Source of the DNA: Pseudomonas sp. Leaf48
Lineage (GTDB): Bacteria > Pseudomonadota > Gammaproteobacteria > Pseudomonadales > Pseudomonadaceae
DNA length: 64,000 nucleotides
Reading direction: 5' to 3'
Assembly: GCF_001421885.1 (NCBI RefSeq)
Contig: NZ_LMLH01000003.1
Location: forward strand, 1-64,000
Positions 60,900 through 64,000 of the stretch are shown piece by piece. The notes beneath the pieces were generated by a model. That model had not been told where the DNA came from. It saw only the letters and a list, made by a program, of their open reading frames with translations, and searched no databases. The position numbers were made by a program, and so were the translations under genes. The first letter of the stretch is position 1. The number at the start of each line of letters is the position of its first letter.

Positions 60900-61330
60900 G
60901 GGTCGGTGCCAAAAATGAAGCGGCGAATGGAAGAAATTGAGCATCAACCGTTACCTGACGGCACTCGATGCTGCTGATCGGCAAGAACCCAATAGCTTCC
61001 CTGTCCAGCGCCGTGTTGCTGGAAGAGAAAATCGCCAAAGAAAATTCAAATAAAGCAGCTTTAAGCGATTGAAATCCAAGTCGACGAACCGCCGGGTAAA
61101 CAGGTCTCACTGACCGACCCAGACACCAACTTCATGATGACGCGTGGCACGGGAATCATTGGCTATGAAGCAGACAGCGGTCGATACTCAGCACTATTTG
61201 ATCATTGCGCAGGAGGGTGACCAATGTGGGTTCCGGGCGCTCAACTCAGCTCAATAACCTAGCTGGCCCGCGAGGCGATAGCGTCAGATACGTTGTCGGT
61301 GGTAGCTAAACGAGTCGCCTTCAAAAACGA
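60900..61330 (+). pseudogene. Decayed IS1182-type transposase
   Basis: Across frames the plus strand yields RYLTALDAADRQEPNSFPVQ, then EPPGKQVSLTDPDTNFMMTR, GTGIIGYEADSGRYSAL and SDTLSVVAKRVAFKNEQIQT, in the order of IS1182-family transposases. There are many stops and shifts, and both ends are missing. I see no inverted repeats. Plus-strand fragments of the same gene may reach about 61540. Confidence 0.7.
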
Positions 61331-61602
61331 ACAAATCCAGACTTGTCACGATGTGTCCCCAAGCCGATGACCTCTGAAGCCAAGGCTGAGGGGGCTTTCA
61401 ATAACCATGCCTCATCTATGATGCGGCAAAAAACGATTACATTTGCCCGACTGTAGGCGCCGATGTCGAATTGACCCACGTACTGACAAAAGACTGCCCC
61501 ACCACCAGTCGGCACAAAACCAGCACAGGCAATGGTTCGCGAAAGAATCAGGTTGGATCAGTGATATCTCGCCACTGGTTCAATTTGGCCTCGGCGCCAA
61601 CA

Positions 61603-61805
61603 GGCTATGACGCGGGACGCGCAGAAACGTCCCTCAGAGAAGGAAATGCTGATCTGGTGTCCTTTGGCACTGCGTTCCTGGCAACCCGGATCTGGTAGAG
61701 CGATTCGAACAGGGTGTCGCATTGAATGACGCAGACCCCACTACCTTCTACCAGGGTGAGGAGCGCGGTTACACGGATTACCCGACCATGGCCCAGATCC
61801 GATAA
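61603..61805 (+). pseudogene. 3' end of an Old Yellow Enzyme-type gene
   Basis: The frame reads GYDAGRAETSLREGNADLVS, FGTAFLA. After a one-base shift near 61682 it continues NPDLVERFEQGVALNDADPT, TFYQGEERGYTDYPTMAQIR to the stop at 61803-61805. This is the conserved end of NADH:flavin oxidoreductases such as XenB or NemA. The first ~280 residues are missing and the frame is broken. Confidence 0.82.
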
Positions 61806-61942
61806 CGATGTAGTGCTGAGGTAAGCGCAGTCGCCGCCGGCTGCCACTCGCAGATTAATCGGGCCGTAGGTAGCAATGCTGAGCCGGAGTAGGAGTCTGC
61901 ACCCTCTCCGGTAATCACCTGCAAATCTGCGGCAAACCTGTC

Positions 61943-61971
61943 TTGACAAACAAACTGTGATCACATATCAC
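61943..61971 (+). promoter_or_regulatory. SDR gene promoter with GntR-type operator in the spacer
   Basis: TTGACA (61943-61948), a 17-bp spacer and TATCAC (61966-61971). The palindrome TGTGATCACA (61956-61965) fills the end of the spacer. CGTGATCACA recurs before the GntR gene, so the GntR protein encoded at 63010 probably controls both. Confidence 0.65.
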
Positions 61972-62049
61972 TTAATGAGGTTTTCTTGTCTACGCACGCC
62001 GTAGCCACGAAAGAACTCATGAACAAAAATAAGACAGGACGCATTAGCT

Positions 62050-62838
62050 ATGAACGTGATGAAGCGGCTGACACCCTATACCGGATTGAGAGTTTTGATT
62101 TCCGGTGGGGCAGCAGGCATCGGCGAATCGATCGCGGCTGCATATCTCGAAATTGGGGCAAGAGTCCATGTATGTGATGTAAGTGAGCAGGCGATCGCAC
62201 AATTTCGTGATCGCTATCCAGAGGCTTTGGCCACATTGGCTGACGTCTCCGACTCTGCTCAAATTAAGCGAGTCTTCGAGATACAACAGGAGTGGGTGGA
62301 TGGGCTCGATGTACTGATCAACAATGCAGGCATCGCAGGGCCAACGGGCGGAATCGACAAGATTACCGATGCCGAATGGGAACAGACAATAGACATCAAT
62401 CTCAATGCGCAGTATCGCTTCGCTCATCATGCTGTCCCCCTCCTAACGAAGTCAGAACACGCACACATCATTCATATTTCATCGGTCGCGGGGCGCTTAG
62501 GCTATGCCTGGCGGACTCCATACGCCGCGACCAAGTGGGCCATCGTTGGTCTTATGAAGTCATTGGCAGCCGAGTTGGGCGAAAAAGACATTCGAGTCAA
62601 CGCACTGCTGCCTGGCATCGTCGAGGGCCCGCGCCAGGATCGCGTCATCAGTGATCGCGCCAAACAGTTAGGCATTTCAGAGCCGGAGATGCGCCAACAA
62701 ACATTGAAGAAAATCTCATTGCGCCGGATGACTCCACCCGAAGACGTGGCAGCAATGGCCTTATTTCTATGCTCTCCTGCTGCTAACAATGTGACAGGAC
62801 AAGCGATCAGCATCGACGGCAATGTCGAGTATCTTTGA
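62050..62838 (+). CDS. Short-chain dehydrogenase/reductase
   Basis: A 262-residue classical SDR. The cofactor motif is ISGGAAGIGESIA with Asp in VHVCDVSEQA (favouring NAD), the NNAGIAGP motif follows, and the active site has Ser in ISSVAGRLG and YAATK (Tyr, Lys). Oligomerisation and C-terminal SIDGNVEYL are typical. Together with the GntR regulator and the altronate/galactarate-dehydratase-type gene on the right, a sugar-acid pathway is a reasonable guess. A weak AGGA precedes the ATG at 62050. Confidence 0.88.
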   Translation: MNVMKRLTPYTGLRVLISGGAAGIGESIAAAYLEIGARVHVCDVSEQAIAQFRDRYPEALATLADVSDSAQIKRVFEIQQEWVDGLDVLINNAGIAGPTGGIDKITDAEWEQTIDINLNAQYRFAHHAVPLLTKSEHAHIIHISSVAGRLGYAWRTPYAATKWAIVGLMKSLAAELGEKDIRVNALLPGIVEGPRQDRVISDRAKQLGISEPEMRQQTLKKISLRRMTPPEDVAAMALFLCSPAANNVTGQAISIDGNVEYL

Positions 62839-62949
62839 TTAGTCAGACCCACACGTCTCGCCACCGACCTTGGTAGCGAGACGCTTATTGGGCGTGTGCT
62901 AGAGAACTCGTTTCTCCCGAATCCCGTCACTTTCTATACCGGCACATCC

Positions 62950-62957
62950 GTGATCAC
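62950..62957 (+). promoter_or_regulatory. GntR-type operator before the GntR gene
   Basis: GTGATCAC, within CGTGATCACAG, differs by one base from TGTGATCACA in the SDR promoter. It lies 53 bp before the regulator's start codon, so autoregulation is likely. Confidence 0.55.
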
Positions 62958-63009
62958 AGTTGTCTCAATTTCCTATGCCGGCTGATCGAACCTGCCTATA
63001 ATTCTCGCC

Positions 63010-63729
63010 ATGAACCTATCCACACTCGTAACCCCCATGATCCGCCAGACTCTCAGTGCGGACGTTTATGCCCAGCTGCGTGATCTGCTGATAAGCGGAC
63101 GCGTTATGCCTGGGGAAAAGCTCTCGCTCAGATCTATAGCGGACGCTCTTGGTGTTAGCGTCATGCCAGTGCGAGAAGCGGTTCACAGGTTGGTCGCTGA
63201 GCAAGCGCTTGAAATGGCGGCTAATCGATATATTCGCGTTCCTGTACTGACGGTCAGCCAATTCCGGGAAATCACCAGTATCCGGTTGAATCTGGAGGGG
63301 CAAGCTGCAGCTCGTGCTGCGGAGCTTGTTGATTCGCAGGCGCTGGCTGAGATTGAAAAGATACACGAGGCATTTTGCGCAGAGTTTGCAAAAGGCGCTC
63401 CCGATGAGTCACGGCTGATTACGCTGAACAAAGAATTGCATTTCGCAATTTATAATCAGGCGGACATGCCCATCCTGCTCCAGATAGTTGAGTCCCTGTG
63501 GCTGAGAATAGGGCCTATCATCAACTATGACCTACGATCTGGCACTGAGCGTGTGGTTCAGCGAGTGCAAGCCAGTCATCACGCAGCGATGGTTGATGCT
63601 TTAAAGAAGGGTGACTCCGTTGCCGCCTGTGAATCACTGCAAGATGACATCAAAAGTGCTGCCGAGTTTATCCTGAATACAGGGGCGCTGATCGTTGCCG
63701 ATGCGCACAAGCCTGTCGAAGCTGATTAA
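63010..63729 (+). CDS. GntR/FadR-family transcriptional regulator
   Basis: A 239-residue regulator: winged helix (about 15-75: LRSIADALGVSVMPVREAVH, RLVAEQALEMAANRYIRV) plus an FCD effector domain (about 85-220: ITSIRLNLEGQAAARAAEL, NKELHFAIYNQADMPILLQI, ASHHAAMVDALKKGD with metal-binding histidines). It sits 171 bp downstream of the SDR gene in the same direction and is followed by a terminator. Matching palindromes before both genes mark it as their regulator. Confidence 0.9.
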   Translation: MNLSTLVTPMIRQTLSADVYAQLRDLLISGRVMPGEKLSLRSIADALGVSVMPVREAVHRLVAEQALEMAANRYIRVPVLTVSQFREITSIRLNLEGQAAARAAELVDSQALAEIEKIHEAFCAEFAKGAPDESRLITLNKELHFAIYNQADMPILLQIVESLWLRIGPIINYDLRSGTERVVQRVQASHHAAMVDALKKGDSVAACESLQDDIKSAAEFILNTGALIVADAHKPVEAD

Positions 63730-63746
63730 TTCCACCAACATGTTTT

Positions 63747-63783
63747 AAAAAGAGGCGCCTGGTATCAGGGCGCCTCTTTTTTT
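63747..63783. terminator. Bidirectional terminator between convergent genes
   Basis: A 13-bp stem AAAAAGAGGCGCC / GGCGCCTCTTTTT with a 9-base loop and T runs on both strands, between the GntR gene and the converging gene at 63794. Confidence 0.92.
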
Positions 63784-63793
63784 CACTCGCTTA

Positions 63794-64000
63794 TTACATT
63801 TGAGCGCCGATCATCCAAGGCACTGTTTCTTCATTGCCGACGCCCAACGCCTCGCTTTTAGATTTTTCTCCAGAAGCCACTCGTATGAGCATGTCGAAAA
63901 TCTCTTTACCCTTCGATTCAAGGGTGGCGTCGCCATCCATGACATCCCCGCAGTTGATGTCCATATCATCCTTCATGCGAGTGTACATTTTGGTATTCGT
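63794..64000 (-). CDS. 3' end of an altronate/galactarate dehydratase-type gene
   Basis: A partial gene entering from the right edge. The visible 68 codons read NTKMYTRMKDDMDINCGDVM, then ESKGKEIFDMLIRVASGEKS, ALGVGNEETVPWMIGAQM. The DMDIN(C/A)G and SGEKTKSE-like segments are the conserved C-terminus of UxaA/GarD-family sugar-acid dehydratases. No cofactor residues beyond these can be checked. It converges on the GntR gene and shares the terminator. Confidence 0.8.
   Translation of the reverse strand, partial: TNTKMYTRMKDDMDINCGDVMDGDATLESKGKEIFDMLIRVASGEKSKSEALGVGNEETVPWMIGAQM

Noticed and set aside
61986..62177. A 63-codon plus frame overlapping the SDR start
   Set aside because: It runs into the SDR gene in another frame and lacks a clear ribosome site; the SDR frame is strongly supported.
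1..64000. CRISPR arrays
   Set aside because: No regularly spaced short repeats or cas-like genes were seen anywhere in the window.

Overview
This window reads as the chromosome of a Pseudomonas of the fluorescens/putida type. The left edge carries tandem promoters with the characteristic Pseudomonas rRNA-operon spacing and leader. There is a fluorescens-style REP sequence (GTGGCGAGGGGGCTTG). The ferulate genes follow the acd-aat-fcs-vdh-ech order known from P. putida, and OprD-type porins sit beside aromatic-acid transporters.

Layout. (1) 1-330: leftward rRNA promoters; the rRNA genes lie off the left end. (2) 577-8528: a YcgJ-like secreted protein, a small basic secreted protein, a SulP anion transporter, a membrane protein, and a large multicopper oxidase preceded by the remnant of a second copy. 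(3) 8590-10875: a 211-bp MITE-like element inserted in a terminator, small secreted proteins, and the fused remains of a divergent HxlR-regulator/MFS pair. (4) 11011-17216: an oxidative-stress-like block with a Tat-exported hydrolase, two AraC-type proteins, two isochorismatase-fold hydrolases and a catalase. It shares a 22-bp promoter motif present in three copies. (5) 17452-19158: a MarR regulator with a cysteine cluster, DUF2024, a Rho-inhibitor (Rof) protein and small genes. (6) about 19200-23830: prophage debris with an Rz/Rz1-endolysin lysis cassette, an O-antigen acyltransferase and a truncated tail gene.

(7) 23830-44270: two 243-bp direct repeats, exactly 20,198 bp apart, each holding a tRNA 3'-end-like sequence plus the start of an integrase gene. 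Between them lie the genes for ferulate -> vanillin -> vanillate -> protocatechuate: fcs, ech, vdh, aat, an acyl-CoA dehydrogenase, a MarR regulator, two porins, two aromatic-acid MFS transporters, vanR, vanB and vanA. A GST gene and a second set of prophage and integrase remnants follow. Candidate operators for VanR, a PcaR-like IclR protein and FerR can be read directly. (8) 44230-45684: an intact integrase.

(9) 46161-60749: a long leftward cluster of two aldehyde dehydrogenases (one MmsA-type), RidA, alcohol dehydrogenase, an IclR regulator, a sarcosine-oxidase-like flavoprotein pair, a spermidine/putrescine-type ABC transporter with two tandem binding proteins, and a PuuB-like flavoprotein. 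It looks like a complete import-and-oxidation route for a small amine whose identity cannot be read from the sequence. (10) 60900-64000: a decayed IS1182-type transposase, the tail of an Old Yellow Enzyme gene, an SDR gene with its GntR regulator (matching operators before both), and the 3' end of an altronate/galactarate-dehydratase-type gene running off the right edge.

The picture is a patchwork accessory region next to an rRNA operon, where catabolic modules have been inserted between layers of prophage and transposon debris. Start sites, functions and operators are inferred by reading alone; no database search was run.
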